From assembly GCF_947492405.1 (NCBI RefSeq), contig NZ_CANLMP010000002.1:558001-622000 (forward strand): a stretch of 64,000 nucleotides of DNA, read 5' to 3'. Shown in pieces: positions 28,001 through 37,620 of this stretch. The translations under genes and the position numbers were made by a program. Numbering within the stretch: the stretch's first letter is position 1; each line of letters begins with the position of its first letter. A model generated the notes under the pieces. The model ran no database searches, was not told the origin of the DNA, and worked only from the letters and a program-made list of their open reading frames with translations. The DNA is from an uncultured Aquimarina sp. Its GTDB lineage: Bacteria > Bacteroidota > Bacteroidia > Flavobacteriales > Flavobacteriaceae.

Positions 28001-30931
28001 TTAAAAATTAACATTTAAATGCAAGTAAAATTGTTGCGAACTTGGGAATGGAGTTACCTCGATACCACTAGATAGACCTGCTCCACCATTTACGGAAACT
28101 TCAGGATCATAACTACTATAATCAGTGATCGTAAATAAATTTCTTCCAGACACCCCAAGTTTAATATCACTTACTGTATCTCCAAAAAGTGACTTAATAT
28201 GGTCCGAAGAAATACGATAGTAAATTGCAGCTTCTCTTAATCTTACATAACCTGCAGGTTCAACAAAACGTTCTGCATTTGCAGGAGTTGCTAAACGAGC
28301 CTGCCCTTCTGGAGTTTCTAAATCGGGACTTGTTCCTCCTAAATCGGTAAGGAATCTAGATAAATTTAAGTTATCTCCACCTTTTTTCCACTGTAATAAG
28401 AATGAAACATCCCATTGTTTAAATAAGGTAAGCTGATTATTAAAAGCCATTTGAAAATCTGGTTCTACGTTTCCTACTTGAGTAAGAGTCCCATCAATAT
28501 TACCCACTAACTGTGTTACAGGCTGACCTTCTTCTATAAAGAATGTACCCAATCCAGTTCCAAATCCAGCACCTGGTTGTGCAAAAGCAGGTACATCTAA
28601 TCTCGTTACTTCGGATCTATTCAAGTAAAACTGAATCCCAGTATTCCAATAAAAATTATCTGAATCAAGTACATCTGCTCTTAAAGCTAATTCGATACCT
28701 TCATTCTTTAAGTCCGCCAAATTGGTAGTCTCAGTAGTAAAACCAGATGATGCTGGTAAAGATCTCGATAAGATCAAATCCTTAACATTCTTATTATAAT
28801 ATGTTGCTTCCAAAGAAACTCTACTATTCAAAAATCCAAGATCAAAACCAACCTCAAATTCGCTAGCTGTTTCTGGCTCAACGTCAGGATCTCCATTAAG
28901 GCCAGCAACAGATGAACCTCCGTTTCCTCCAATATTAGAAGAACCTAAACTTGTAAAAGTTGCACCAAAAGCAGCTGGATTTCCAGTCTCACCATAGGCA
29001 GCTCTTAACTTTAACTGGTTCATTGCTTCTATATTCCAAAAGTCAAAACTAGAAACATTTACAGCTAAAGATGCTTTTGGAAATCCATAAAACTCATTTG
29101 GATCACCATTTCTAGAAGATTTATCTAAACGGTACCCTAATGTTGCTATGAATTGATTTTTATAGTTAGCTTCTATTTGACCAAAATAACCAAAATCCTC
29201 TTCACTAGATAAAAACTGGTCAATGACCTGGTTTACAGATTGATCAACATTAGTTTGACCAACGGATAAATCGGAACCTCTACTATTTACTAAATTAGCT
29301 TCTTGATCTAAGTATGTAATACCAAGTTGTGTTGTTAAATCTAGATCATCTCCTAACATATCGTGATCCCAAATAGCAATAGCCTGAGCATTGATTTGAG
29401 TAAAATTATTTTTACCTTGAGAAATAAATCCTTCTTGCCCACCTACTTGTGCTTGATGCTCCTTTGGAACAAAAACATAGGTTTCATTTGCTAAGTAATC
29501 TATACCTCCATTAATTAAAAATCGAACTCTATTCCTATCATTAGTAAAAAGTTTTGTGTTCAATTTAAATCCTTGGATGATTCTATTATTTGTATCTTCA
29601 TTTTTTGCCTGATCCCTTACAAATAATGGATTTCCTGGATAATTTGGATTATTTGGATAATTCCCATTAGCATCAGGAAATAAATTAACCCAAGGACGCG
29701 TAAATGCCAAGGTGTAACCATAACTTAATCCACCTTCATTCTCATTACCTGTAAAACTTCTGCTTGAGTTACTTCTAACAAAGTTGGTAGTAGATGTAAA
29801 ATCAAATACATCAGAAATCTTATGATCAATATTTGCTCTTAAAGACAATCTATCAAATCCTGTGTTTTTTATAATTCCTTCTTCATCACGAAAAGAACCA
29901 CCTACATAAAACTGTGTTTTTTCATTTCCACCTGTTACATTTAATCGCGTATCAGTTATGAAACCAGTATTTCCATAAATTTCATCTTCATAATCTATAA
30001 GACCACCATTAGCTATAGCATCTTCAAACCTTTGTCTCTCTGTAGCATCAAATGTATCTTCCACTGATTGCGCTGTCCAAGGTCTAAGTCCTAGTTTATT
30101 TTGAATTACTGTAATTCCTGTATCCTGGCTAAAACTAATTTTAGTTCTACCACCTTTACCTCTTTTTGTTGTAATTATTACTACCCCAGCATTACCTCTT
30201 TGTCCATAAATAGCTGCAGCTGATGACCCTTTTAAAACTTCAATATTCTCAATATCATTTGGATCTAAATCCGCTAATCTATTTCCTGAATTTTCTTCAT
30301 TTCCTCGGTTTCCTCCAGATGCAAAACGCAATCCAGACGGAATCTCTACGTTATTTATGTATACTCCATCAACAATAATTAATGGTTGATTATTACCATT
30401 AATCGAAGATATACCTCTTAATCTTAATGCAAATCCTCCTCCAGGAGCACCAGAAGAAGCTGTTATATTTACACCGGTTACTTTACCATATAATGCGCCA
30501 TCTACAGTAGTCTGACTAGTATTACCAACAAGTTCTTCAGAAGATACGGTAGAAACTGCATTCGCTAGATTTTTTCTCTTTATAGAAGAACCCAATCCAG
30601 TAACAACTATCTCGTCTAATGCTTCTAATGATTCTTCTACCTGTATTGTAATAGGTCCTGCATTATCAACGTTCACTTTTTTAGTTGTAAATCCAATAGA
30701 AAACACTCTTAGTGTTGTTGGAAGACTACTGACAGTAAGCGAAAAACTACCATCAATATCACTGGAAGTTCCGTTATTGGTACCGTCTTCTACGATGTTA
30801 ATAAAAGAGACCCCTTCTCCGGTACTTTCATTGATTACCTTTCCAGTAATTGTCTCTTGTGCGAATAGCACAACTGGAAAGAAAAACAAGAATAGCAAAA
30901 GCCCCTTGCTAATTTGTGATTTTTTTTTCAT
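28001..30931 (-). CDS. SusC/RagA-family TonB-dependent outer-membrane channel
   Basis: This 976-residue protein imports large nutrients through the outer membrane with TonB energy. The signal peptide ends near LFAQ (residue 25). A carboxypeptidase-like regulatory domain covers about 27-105 (ITGKVINESTGEGVSFINI). The plug domain follows at about 115-235 with GSSAAAIYGQRGNAGVVIITT, the SusC-type signature. The remaining sequence is the 22-strand barrel, ending with Phe (LHLNVNF). It pairs with the downstream susD-like gene. Two palindromes lie in its upstream gap. It could carry glycan or peptide substrates. Confidence 0.94.
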   Translation of the reverse strand: MKKKSQISKGLLLFLFFFPVVLFAQETITGKVINESTGEGVSFINIVEDGTNNGTSSDIDGSFSLTVSSLPTTLRVFSIGFTTKKVNVDNAGPITIQVEESLEALDEIVVTGLGSSIKRKNLANAVSTVSSEELVGNTSQTTVDGALYGKVTGVNITASSGAPGGGFALRLRGISSINGNNQPLIIVDGVYINNVEIPSGLRFASGGNRGNEENSGNRLADLDPNDIENIEVLKGSSAAAIYGQRGNAGVVIITTKRGKGGRTKISFSQDTGITVIQNKLGLRPWTAQSVEDTFDATERQRFEDAIANGGLIDYEDEIYGNTGFITDTRLNVTGGNEKTQFYVGGSFRDEEGIIKNTGFDRLSLRANIDHKISDVFDFTSTTNFVRSNSSRSFTGNENEGGLSYGYTLAFTRPWVNLFPDANGNYPNNPNYPGNPLFVRDQAKNEDTNNRIIQGFKLNTKLFTNDRNRVRFLINGGIDYLANETYVFVPKEHQAQVGGQEGFISQGKNNFTQINAQAIAIWDHDMLGDDLDLTTQLGITYLDQEANLVNSRGSDLSVGQTNVDQSVNQVIDQFLSSEEDFGYFGQIEANYKNQFIATLGYRLDKSSRNGDPNEFYGFPKASLAVNVSSFDFWNIEAMNQLKLRAAYGETGNPAAFGATFTSLGSSNIGGNGGSSVAGLNGDPDVEPETASEFEVGFDLGFLNSRVSLEATYYNKNVKDLILSRSLPASSGFTTETTNLADLKNEGIELALRADVLDSDNFYWNTGIQFYLNRSEVTRLDVPAFAQPGAGFGTGLGTFFIEEGQPVTQLVGNIDGTLTQVGNVEPDFQMAFNNQLTLFKQWDVSFLLQWKKGGDNLNLSRFLTDLGGTSPDLETPEGQARLATPANAERFVEPAGYVRLREAAIYYRISSDHIKSLFGDTVSDIKLGVSGRNLFTITDYSSYDPEVSVNGGAGLSSGIEVTPFPSSQQFYLHLNVNF

Positions 30932-30992
30932 AATGATTTGTTTATAAGTTTGGCTAAATCTATTAAAACATTCTTACAAAAAAAAGTTTAAG

Positions 30993-31006
30993 CTAACATA
31001 TGTTAG
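30993..31006. promoter_or_regulatory. Palindrome upstream of susC
   Basis: CTAACATATGTTAG is a perfect 14-bp palindrome about 62-75 bp upstream of the susC start codon. It contains the decamer AACATATGTT that recurs in two other gaps of this window. It may be a regulator site. Confidence 0.4.
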
Positions 31007-31016
31007 TTCAGAACTC

Positions 31017-31034
31017 ATTGATTTTCAAATCAAT
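31017..31034. promoter_or_regulatory. Second inverted repeat upstream of susC
   Basis: ATTGATTT and AAATCAAT form a perfect 8-bp inverted repeat with a 2-bp spacer, 10 bp from the first palindrome. It is too A/T-rich for a terminator and lacks a T-run. A regulatory role is inferred from position only. Confidence 0.35.
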
Positions 31035-31149
31035 ATATGTAAAAAACGTAATTATATTATGGTAAAACCATCTTTATTGAATGATTATTTCATTTTTATT
31101 TTACATCTTCATTTTCGCAAAAACTCCATATATTTAATATTAAACTTCT

Positions 31150-31157
31150 TATTTTTG
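31150..31157 (+). promoter_or_regulatory. Candidate -7 element for aspS
   Basis: TATTTTTG is an exact TAnnTTTG match, ending 18 bp before the aspS start codon. No TTG partner is visible at the usual distance. Confidence 0.4.
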
Positions 31158-31175
31158 CAGCCTTAACAACTAGCT

Positions 31176-32924
31176 ATGTATAGAAGTCATTCTTGTGGTG
31201 AATTACGCACCTCGGATATTAACAAAGAAGTTACCCTATCAGGATGGGTACAAAAAGCACGAAATAAAGGCTTTATGATTTGGGTTGATCTAAGAGATCG
31301 ATATGGTATTACCCAATTAATCTTTGATGAAGAACGTACACCTGCAGATGTTGTAGAAAAGGCTAAAACTCTAGGCCGTGAATTTGTAATACAGATTAAA
31401 GGAACTGTGATCGAACGCGAATCTAAAAATCCTAATATGCCAACAGGTGATATTGAGATTTTAGTTAAAGAATTACAAATTCTTAATGAAGCAATGGTTC
31501 CTCCGTTTACTATAGAAGATGAAACTGATGGTGGTGAAGATATCAGAATGAAATATAGATATCTGGATATAAGACGAAATCCTGTGAAGAACAGTTTGAT
31601 GTTTCGTCACCAAGTAGCTATGAAAGTTCGTAACTATCTATCAGAAGAGGGTTTTATCGAAGTAGAAACACCATACCTTATTAAATCAACTCCAGAAGGA
31701 GCACGTGATTTTGTAGTACCTTCTCGTATGAATGAAGGACAGTTCTATGCACTACCTCAATCTCCACAGACTTTTAAGCAACTACTTATGGTTGGTGGAA
31801 TGGATAAGTATTTCCAGATTGTAAAATGTTTTAGAGATGAAGATCTTAGAGCGGACAGACAACCAGAATTTACGCAGATTGACTGTGAAATGGCTTTTGT
31901 AGAGCAAGAAGACATTCTAAATATATTTGAAGGACTTACTCGTCATCTAATCAAAGATATTAAAGGTCAGGAAATTAGTGAATTCCCAAGAATGACGTAT
32001 GACGAAGCTATGCGCACTTATGGTAATGACAAGCCGGATATTCGTTTCGACATGAAATTCGGAGAACTTAATGAAGTTGCTCAACATAAAGATTTTAAAG
32101 TTTTTAATGATGCCGAATTAGTAGTGGCAATTGCTGTTCCAGGTGGTGCTTCATATACAAGAAAAGAGATCGACAAGCTTATTGATTGGGTAAAACGTCC
32201 GCAAGTAGGTGCACTCGGAATGGTATATGTAAAATGTAATGAAGATGGAAGTTTTAAATCCTCTGTAGATAAATTCTATGATCAGGAAGATCTGTCAAAA
32301 TGGGCAGAAACTACGGGTGCTAAAGCTGGAGATCTTATTTGTGTGCTTTCTGGACAAGCTAATAAAGTTAGAGGACAGTTAAGTGCTTTACGAATGGAAC
32401 TTGCTGAAAGATTAGGGTTGAGGAATCCAGAAGAGTTTGCTCCATTATGGGTAGTAGATTTTCCATTATTAGAATGGGATGAAGATACAGAACGTTACCA
32501 CGCGATGCATCATCCTTTTACTTCTCCTAAACCAGAAGATATTCCTCTTTTAGATTCTAAACCTGGTGATGTAAGAGCTAATGCATATGACCTAGTCTTA
32601 AACGGTAATGAAATAGGAGGCGGATCTATTCGTATTCACGATAAAGAAACCCAAGCTCTAATGTTTGATCATTTAGGATTTACTCCAGAAGAAGCAAAAG
32701 AACAATTTGGTTTCTTGATGGATGCTTTTCAATATGGTGCTCCTCCACACGGTGGAATTGCATTTGGGTTTGATCGATTAGTCGCCATTCTGGGAGGCCA
32801 GGAAACCATCAGAGATTTTATAGCCTTTCCAAAAAACAACAGTGGACGAGATGTAATGATAGACGCTCCTGCTAATATTGATAAGGAACAGCTTAAGGAA
32901 TTACATATTCAACTAGATTTATAA
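31176..32924 (+). CDS. aspS: Aspartate--tRNA ligase
   Basis: This 582-residue class II aminoacyl-tRNA synthetase charges tRNA with aspartate. The N-terminal anticodon-binding OB fold covers about 1-105 ([25 protein letters not shown]). Class II motif 2 appears as [20 protein letters not shown] near 211-230, and motif 3 as [13 protein letters not shown] near 526-538. The bacterial GAD insertion lies at about 285-415. The length is normal for the bacterial type. Whether it also charges tRNA-Asn (the non-discriminating form) cannot be settled here. It stands as a single gene with its own terminator. Confidence 0.97.
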   Translation: MYRSHSCGELRTSDINKEVTLSGWVQKARNKGFMIWVDLRDRYGITQLIFDEERTPADVVEKAKTLGREFVIQIKGTVIERESKNPNMPTGDIEILVKELQILNEAMVPPFTIEDETDGGEDIRMKYRYLDIRRNPVKNSLMFRHQVAMKVRNYLSEEGFIEVETPYLIKSTPEGARDFVVPSRMNEGQFYALPQSPQTFKQLLMVGGMDKYFQIVKCFRDEDLRADRQPEFTQIDCEMAFVEQEDILNIFEGLTRHLIKDIKGQEISEFPRMTYDEAMRTYGNDKPDIRFDMKFGELNEVAQHKDFKVFNDAELVVAIAVPGGASYTRKEIDKLIDWVKRPQVGALGMVYVKCNEDGSFKSSVDKFYDQEDLSKWAETTGAKAGDLICVLSGQANKVRGQLSALRMELAERLGLRNPEEFAPLWVVDFPLLEWDEDTERYHAMHHPFTSPKPEDIPLLDSKPGDVRANAYDLVLNGNEIGGGSIRIHDKETQALMFDHLGFTPEEAKEQFGFLMDAFQYGAPPHGGIAFGFDRLVAILGGQETIRDFIAFPKNNSGRDVMIDAPANIDKEQLKELHIQLDL

Positions 32925-32932
32925 AACAAAAC

Positions 32933-32956
32933 ATCCCGCCAAAAGCGGGATTTTTT
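32933..32956 (+). terminator. Terminator of aspS
   Basis: ATCCCGC and GCGGGAT form a 7-bp GC-rich stem with a 5-base loop, followed by a run of T. It begins 8 bp after the aspS stop codon. Confidence 0.85.
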
Positions 32957-32991
32957 GTTACCTTTAGTCTGAACCAAGTACTACCCTATAC

Positions 32992-34776
32992 ATGCCAACT
33001 AAAAATAAGACACTCCTTCATAGGTTTTTGATTTGGCGATATCGTCATATTTCTAATAAAAACTTTGTTCTTATACTAAGCATACTTGTTGGATTCTGTG
33101 CTGGTCTTATATCTCTTCTTCTTAAGAACATCACGCATTTAATCCAAGTGGTTCTGGAAAGTGATATTATTTCTTGGCAAACATCATTCTATTTTATCAT
33201 TCCAGTAATCGGACTTCTTATTGTATATGTAATTACCAAATTTATAATCAAAAAGGATGTCAAATCGGCTATTCCTTTGATTTTATATTCTCTTTCTAAA
33301 AAAGATGGGAAGATAAAACCATTGAGTGGGTATTTACCGCTTCTTCTTGCTCCAATAACTGTTGGTTTTGGAGGTTCTGTTGGATTATTAGGACCGGCAG
33401 TAGGCTCTGGTTCAACTCTGAGTTCAAATATTAGTTCATTGTTTAAATTGGATAGTAAAACTCGATTTTTATTAATTGGTTGTGCCGCAGCAGGTGCTAT
33501 TTCTGCTGTATTTAAATCTCCATTAGCTGGTTTGGTTTTCGCAGTAGAAGTATTTAGCCTTGATTTGACTCTAGCTTCGTTATTACCACTATTATTTGCT
33601 TCTGTGTCTTCGATCATTACCTCTTATTTCTTTTTAGGTGATGAAGTATTATTCAGTTTTGATGTTATAGAAAAATTTGATATTTATGACACTCCTTTTT
33701 ATATAATTCTAGGAGTTGGAACAGCTATTGCTTCCATTTATTTTACCAAAATGTATTTTGGGATTCTACACTTTTTTGATCGCTTTCCGAAAAAAATTCA
33801 TCGCTTATTAATTGGTGGGTTTGCTATTGGAGGTATGTTATATTTTATTCCTCCACTTTATGGTGAAGGTTTAGGCTTTATAAATGATCTTCTTAATGGA
33901 AATCACCTAGCTGCAATTGGAAATACTCCTTTTGATAATATGACTAGCAGTATTTGGATGATTATAGCCTTATTAACAGGAATTACAATATTCAAAGCCA
34001 TTGCGATGACAGCTACCTTTGCGGCAGGGGGATCTGGAGGAATTATAATTCCTACCATGGTTATGGGTAGTGCTTTGGGCAATGTGGTTTCTAAAATAAT
34101 AAACAACCTGGGTATGGGTTTTCAAGTATCTGAAGCTAACTTTACTCTATTAGGAATGGCTGGACTAATTGCCGGAGTGTTACACGCTCCTCTTACTTCT
34201 ATATTTCTTATTGCAGAAATTACTTCCAGTTATGAACTTTTTGTTCCTCTAATGATTACAACAGCAATATCTTTTATTATCTCTAAAAATAGAATTGAAC
34301 ATAATATATATACTCGAGAACTTGCGGAACAAGGATATTTACTGACTCACGATAAAGATCAAACCGTGCTTACGCTTATGAAATTAGATGACTGCATAGA
34401 AACTAATTTCATCCCTGTAAACCCAGAAAATACGCTGAAGCACTTACTAAGCGAAGCAGTTGCTAAATCTAATAGAAACTTATTTCCTGTTATTGATAAA
34501 TCAAAAATCTTATTAGGAATCGTTACACTTGATGATATAAGAGATATTATGTTTGATATTTCTTTATACCATAAAACAACTGTAGAAATGGTAATGACAC
34601 AGGTCGCCACAGCAATTATTTATGAAGATGATGACCCGAAAACTGCTATGCGTAAATTTCAGGATACTGGAGCCTGGAACTTACCTGTCATTAAAGATGG
34701 AAAATATTACGGTTTTATTTCAAAATCGAAATTATTAACTGCCTACAGAAGAAAACTGATTAATTTCACTAGATAA
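32992..34776 (+). CDS. ClC-family chloride channel/transporter with CBS pair
   Basis: This 594-residue membrane protein has the ClC fold up to about residue 435 and a pair of CBS domains from about 450 to the end. The conserved segment GGSVGLLGPAV lies at residues 127-137. In ClC antiporters this reads G-x-E-G-P, and the Glu gates chloride and couples protons; here it is Leu133. The internal proton-glutamate position, in LVFAVEVF near 181-188, also appears to be a non-acidic residue. The later anion-binding motif is present as GGSGGIIIPTMVMGSALG near 346-363. CBS domains usually bind adenine nucleotides and tune activity. The substitution suggests a channel or uncoupled carrier, which is an inference. 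TACCTTTA at 32959-32966 may be its -7 element. Confidence 0.9.
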   Translation: MPTKNKTLLHRFLIWRYRHISNKNFVLILSILVGFCAGLISLLLKNITHLIQVVLESDIISWQTSFYFIIPVIGLLIVYVITKFIIKKDVKSAIPLILYSLSKKDGKIKPLSGYLPLLLAPITVGFGGSVGLLGPAVGSGSTLSSNISSLFKLDSKTRFLLIGCAAAGAISAVFKSPLAGLVFAVEVFSLDLTLASLLPLLFASVSSIITSYFFLGDEVLFSFDVIEKFDIYDTPFYIILGVGTAIASIYFTKMYFGILHFFDRFPKKIHRLLIGGFAIGGMLYFIPPLYGEGLGFINDLLNGNHLAAIGNTPFDNMTSSIWMIIALLTGITIFKAIAMTATFAAGGSGGIIIPTMVMGSALGNVVSKIINNLGMGFQVSEANFTLLGMAGLIAGVLHAPLTSIFLIAEITSSYELFVPLMITTAISFIISKNRIEHNIYTRELAEQGYLLTHDKDQTVLTLMKLDDCIETNFIPVNPENTLKHLLSEAVAKSNRNLFPVIDKSKILLGIVTLDDIRDIMFDISLYHKTTVEMVMTQVATAIIYEDDDPKTAMRKFQDTGAWNLPVIKDGKYYGFISKSKLLTAYRRKLINFTR

Positions 34777-34830
34777 AGTCAGTTTTCAATATACTTCGAT
34801 ACACTTTACAACTGAATTAATTACAAAACA

Positions 34831-34859
34831 AAACCTGCTAAAATTTTCTCAGCAGGTTT
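34831..34859. terminator. Terminator between ClC and amylase genes
   Basis: AAACCTGCT and AGCAGGTTT form a 9-bp stem with an 11-base loop, flanked by A- and T-rich ends. It serves the convergent ClC and amylase genes. Confidence 0.7.
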
Positions 34860-34883
34860 GTTTACTATTTAATAAAATCGAAA

Positions 34884-36833
34884 TTATTTTTTGATTAATT
34901 GGACTACTTGTGTACGACCATTAAAAACTATTTTCATCAAATACATTCCTTTTGTAAGGTTTGGCGCTGAGATATCAACAGTATTTTGTTGAATATCAAT
35001 TTGCTCATTTCCTAAAACTTTTTTACCTAAAATATCATACATTGCTACTTCTACCTCATTTAATTTTATATCATTTACTTGAAAAGAAACTTTTAATGAA
35101 TTTGTAAAAGGATTAGGCCAAGCTTTTACAAAACTCGAATTCGAAGTATCAACTTCATCAACTCCAAGAGTTCTAGATGTAGGCTCTCCTATTAGGACTA
35201 ATCCAAAAGTTGTCCCGAATGTAACTGTTCCATTAGAAACTGTAGCTAACGTTCCAGAAAAGTAATCCTGTAATTCTGTTCCATTTCCCCAGATTCCGAA
35301 CACATCTAATGCTCCGATAAAATCGTTATCATTTCCAGTATACACAAGGGTTTTATCTTCGAAACCATTTTTAGCATACTCTCTTTTAAACGTATAAGGG
35401 TTGTCTTGTAATTTGGTATGTTTACCCGCTCCTACAGAAATATGTTCTCTTCTAAACTTCCCTATTTTCTGATAATGTTTCAATGTTAGAGAAGCTAAAG
35501 AATTGGGATTGTTTAATTCATCAAAATTCATATTAGATCGTAATGTCGCATCTCCGCTAGCACCACCGCCAGGAGTTAATGTTCTAGCCGTTTCATCTCC
35601 ATAATAAATCTGTGCCGGTCCTGGTGTGAGTAATAGTTTAGTTCCTGCTTCAAAAGTTTTTTGTCGATTTCGATCAAATACCTCTTCAGTATCGTGATTT
35701 GTCAAAAAATTCATAGCACTTTTACCATCTCCAAGCTGATTCTGTAATAGATTATCGTATCTACTAAAAATGCTTTCTAATCCCTGATTTGCATTAAACC
35801 TAAACTCAAAGTTGATCAAATTAGCAAAACCATTGTTATAGTAATCCACATTAAAACCATCTCCGGTAAAATTTCTTCCCATAGTTGGAGCATTATAATT
35901 AAACACTTCTCCAGTCATCCAAAAGTCAAGATCATCTAATTTTTTATCCGGATTATTAGTCTTCCATTCTCTTAAAGCGATAATACCTTCAGTTTCTAGT
36001 TCTTTCCAAACAGCTTCTTCTACGTGTTTTACTGTATCCACTCTAAATCCGTCAACTCCATATTTTCTAATATAATCGGTTAACCATTTGATAATATAAT
36101 TTCTTGGAGATCTGGTCTTTCCAGTTCTTGTAAAGAAGTCATTGAGTTCTGTTTCTTGTAACTCTTTTCTACCTTCCTGATCCCATTTATCCAATAACCA
36201 AGCTGGTAAACTTACATTGTCATTAGAGTCTGTTCTAATATCTGGTAGATTATTCACTAGCTCACATGGTATCGTACCTTCAGGACCTTGAAAATTACAA
36301 TCAGGAGCTCTTCGAACCCATTCTTCTGGCCAAGATTGATTTTGATCTGTACTTGTATCTGGTCCAACATGATTTAATACTACATCGAGTAATATTCTAA
36401 TTCCGTGTTCATGGGCTGTATCTACAAAAGTTCCAAAAAGTGCATTGGTTCCCAAATTGGCATCTATATTAGTCCAATCTTTTGCCCAATATCCGTGAAA
36501 CCCATATCCCGCACCTGGAACCGATCCATAAATATTTTCGATAGGAGGTGTAATCCAAAGAGCGTTTACTCCTAGCTCATCAAAATATCCTTCTTCTATT
36601 TTATTAATTAACCCTTGAAGATCTCCTCCTTCATAATTTCTTAAAGGAGGTCCATCTTGTGGTCTGCCATATGCTATATCATTAGTAGTATCTCCGTTTT
36701 CGAAACGATCCGTAAGAACGAAATAAACCGTTGCGCTTTCCCAAACAAATGGTAGGTTTTTATCAGCTTGCGAATAACCCCACTTTACTGTAGAAAGTAT
36801 AGTCATTACTCCGATTAGTAAACTTTTTTTCAT
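34884..36833 (-). CDS. Secreted GH13 alpha-amylase with T9SS tail
   Basis: This 649-residue enzyme should hydrolyse alpha-1,4-glucans outside the cell or at its surface. A signal peptide ends near KWGYSQ (residue 22). The four GH13 regions are visible: DVVLNHVG near 149-156, GFRVDTVKHV near 262-271 with the nucleophile Asp, GEVFNYN near 307 with the acid Glu, and NHDTEE near 379. A beta-rich C domain follows. The last 75 residues are a type IX secretion sorting domain (VKAWPNPFTNSLKVSF onward). It stands alone, convergent with the ClC gene. The SusCD pair is about 4 kb away, and a functional link is only possible. Confidence 0.93.
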   Translation of the reverse strand: MKKSLLIGVMTILSTVKWGYSQADKNLPFVWESATVYFVLTDRFENGDTTNDIAYGRPQDGPPLRNYEGGDLQGLINKIEEGYFDELGVNALWITPPIENIYGSVPGAGYGFHGYWAKDWTNIDANLGTNALFGTFVDTAHEHGIRILLDVVLNHVGPDTSTDQNQSWPEEWVRRAPDCNFQGPEGTIPCELVNNLPDIRTDSNDNVSLPAWLLDKWDQEGRKELQETELNDFFTRTGKTRSPRNYIIKWLTDYIRKYGVDGFRVDTVKHVEEAVWKELETEGIIALREWKTNNPDKKLDDLDFWMTGEVFNYNAPTMGRNFTGDGFNVDYYNNGFANLINFEFRFNANQGLESIFSRYDNLLQNQLGDGKSAMNFLTNHDTEEVFDRNRQKTFEAGTKLLLTPGPAQIYYGDETARTLTPGGGASGDATLRSNMNFDELNNPNSLASLTLKHYQKIGKFRREHISVGAGKHTKLQDNPYTFKREYAKNGFEDKTLVYTGNDNDFIGALDVFGIWGNGTELQDYFSGTLATVSNGTVTFGTTFGLVLIGEPTSRTLGVDEVDTSNSSFVKAWPNPFTNSLKVSFQVNDIKLNEVEVAMYDILGKKVLGNEQIDIQQNTVDISAPNLTKGMYLMKIVFNGRTQVVQLIKK

Positions 36834-37033
36834 TGTGCGAATTTTTAATTTTAGTTTGTGTTTGATTTATGTATAAAGTCGAATTAGTTTAAATTTGAAT
36901 CATGTTTTGAACACCTTTATAGCCCAATTTAGAAGAACGAGTTTTTTATGAATCTATTAGATTGAGTTTTTACGAAAACCTTTGATTGTTAATAAATTAT
37001 CCTAAAACCACTAAAAAAAGTAAATCGCATATC

Positions 37034-37291
37034 ATGAAATATCTTATTCGAATATTATTTATCGTTGTTGTTATTCTTGTTGCTATTGGCTATTATCATA
37101 AGAATTCTGGAGATCACACTAATGGAGATAAATGGGTTGGAATCGGAATATTGGGTGCTACTTTTATTCTGATGCCTTTGTTTATATATCATAGATGGAA
37201 AAATAAAAAGGTGAAAGATTATATGTTAACTGAAGAAAACCTCAAAAAAATGAGAGATTTTAATACTAAGGAAAAATCTGACAAAAACTAA
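37034..37291 (+). CDS. Small two-helix membrane protein
   Basis: This 85-residue protein has two predicted membrane helices (about 3-20 and 36-55) followed by a basic, cytoplasmic-like tail (YHRWKNKKVKDYML). A longer frame starts with TTG at 36986, but the ATG at 37034 begins directly before the first hydrophobic helix and is preferred. It sits between the divergent amylase gene and the cold-shock gene. No family is recognised. Confidence 0.6.
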   Translation: MKYLIRILFIVVVILVAIGYYHKNSGDHTNGDKWVGIGILGATFILMPLFIYHRWKNKKVKDYMLTEENLKKMRDFNTKEKSDKN

Positions 37292-37374
37292 AATTCTCCA
37301 AATATTTACATTTTGATAACAAATTTTATTGTTTTAAAAGTTACCTTTATAATTCATATTATTATCTCATTACA

Positions 37375-37572
37375 ATGGAAGGAACAGTAAAATTTTTCAA
37401 TGAATCCAAAGGTTACGGGTTCATCACCAACGACGAAACAGGAAAAGACATCTTTGTACATGCTTCAGGATTAAACGGCGAAGCACTTAATGAAGGTGAC
37501 AAAGTAGAGTATCAGGAAGAAGAAGGAAGAAAAGGAATTATAGCGGCTCAAGTTCGCGTAATTCACGACTAA
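37375..37572 (+). CDS. Cold-shock domain protein
   Basis: This 65-residue single-domain protein binds single-stranded RNA or DNA. The RNP1 motif is KGYGFI near residues 12-17 and the RNP2 motif is DIFVHAS near 25-31. The length matches bacterial CspA-type proteins. It is a monocistronic gene ending at its own terminator. TACCTTTA at 37342-37349 is at the same distance (26 bp) from the start codon as the matching octamer before the ClC gene, so it may be a -7 element. Whether it is cold-induced cannot be read from the sequence. Confidence 0.93.
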   Translation: MEGTVKFFNESKGYGFITNDETGKDIFVHASGLNGEALNEGDKVEYQEEEGRKGIIAAQVRVIHD

Positions 37573-37596
37573 GATAAAAATCTCTAAGTTTCATTG

Positions 37597-37620
37597 GCGC
37601 TATTTTATAGCGCTTTTTTT
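37597..37620 (+). terminator. Terminator of the cold-shock gene
   Basis: GCGCTAT and ATAGCGC form a 7-bp stem with a 3-base loop, followed by seven or more T. The T-run reaches the last codon of the convergent minus-strand gene. Confidence 0.85.

Noticed and set aside
31017..31034. FNR/CRP-type site upstream of susC
   Set aside because: The half-sites TTGAT and ATCAA are 6 bp apart instead of 4, so the match is not exact.
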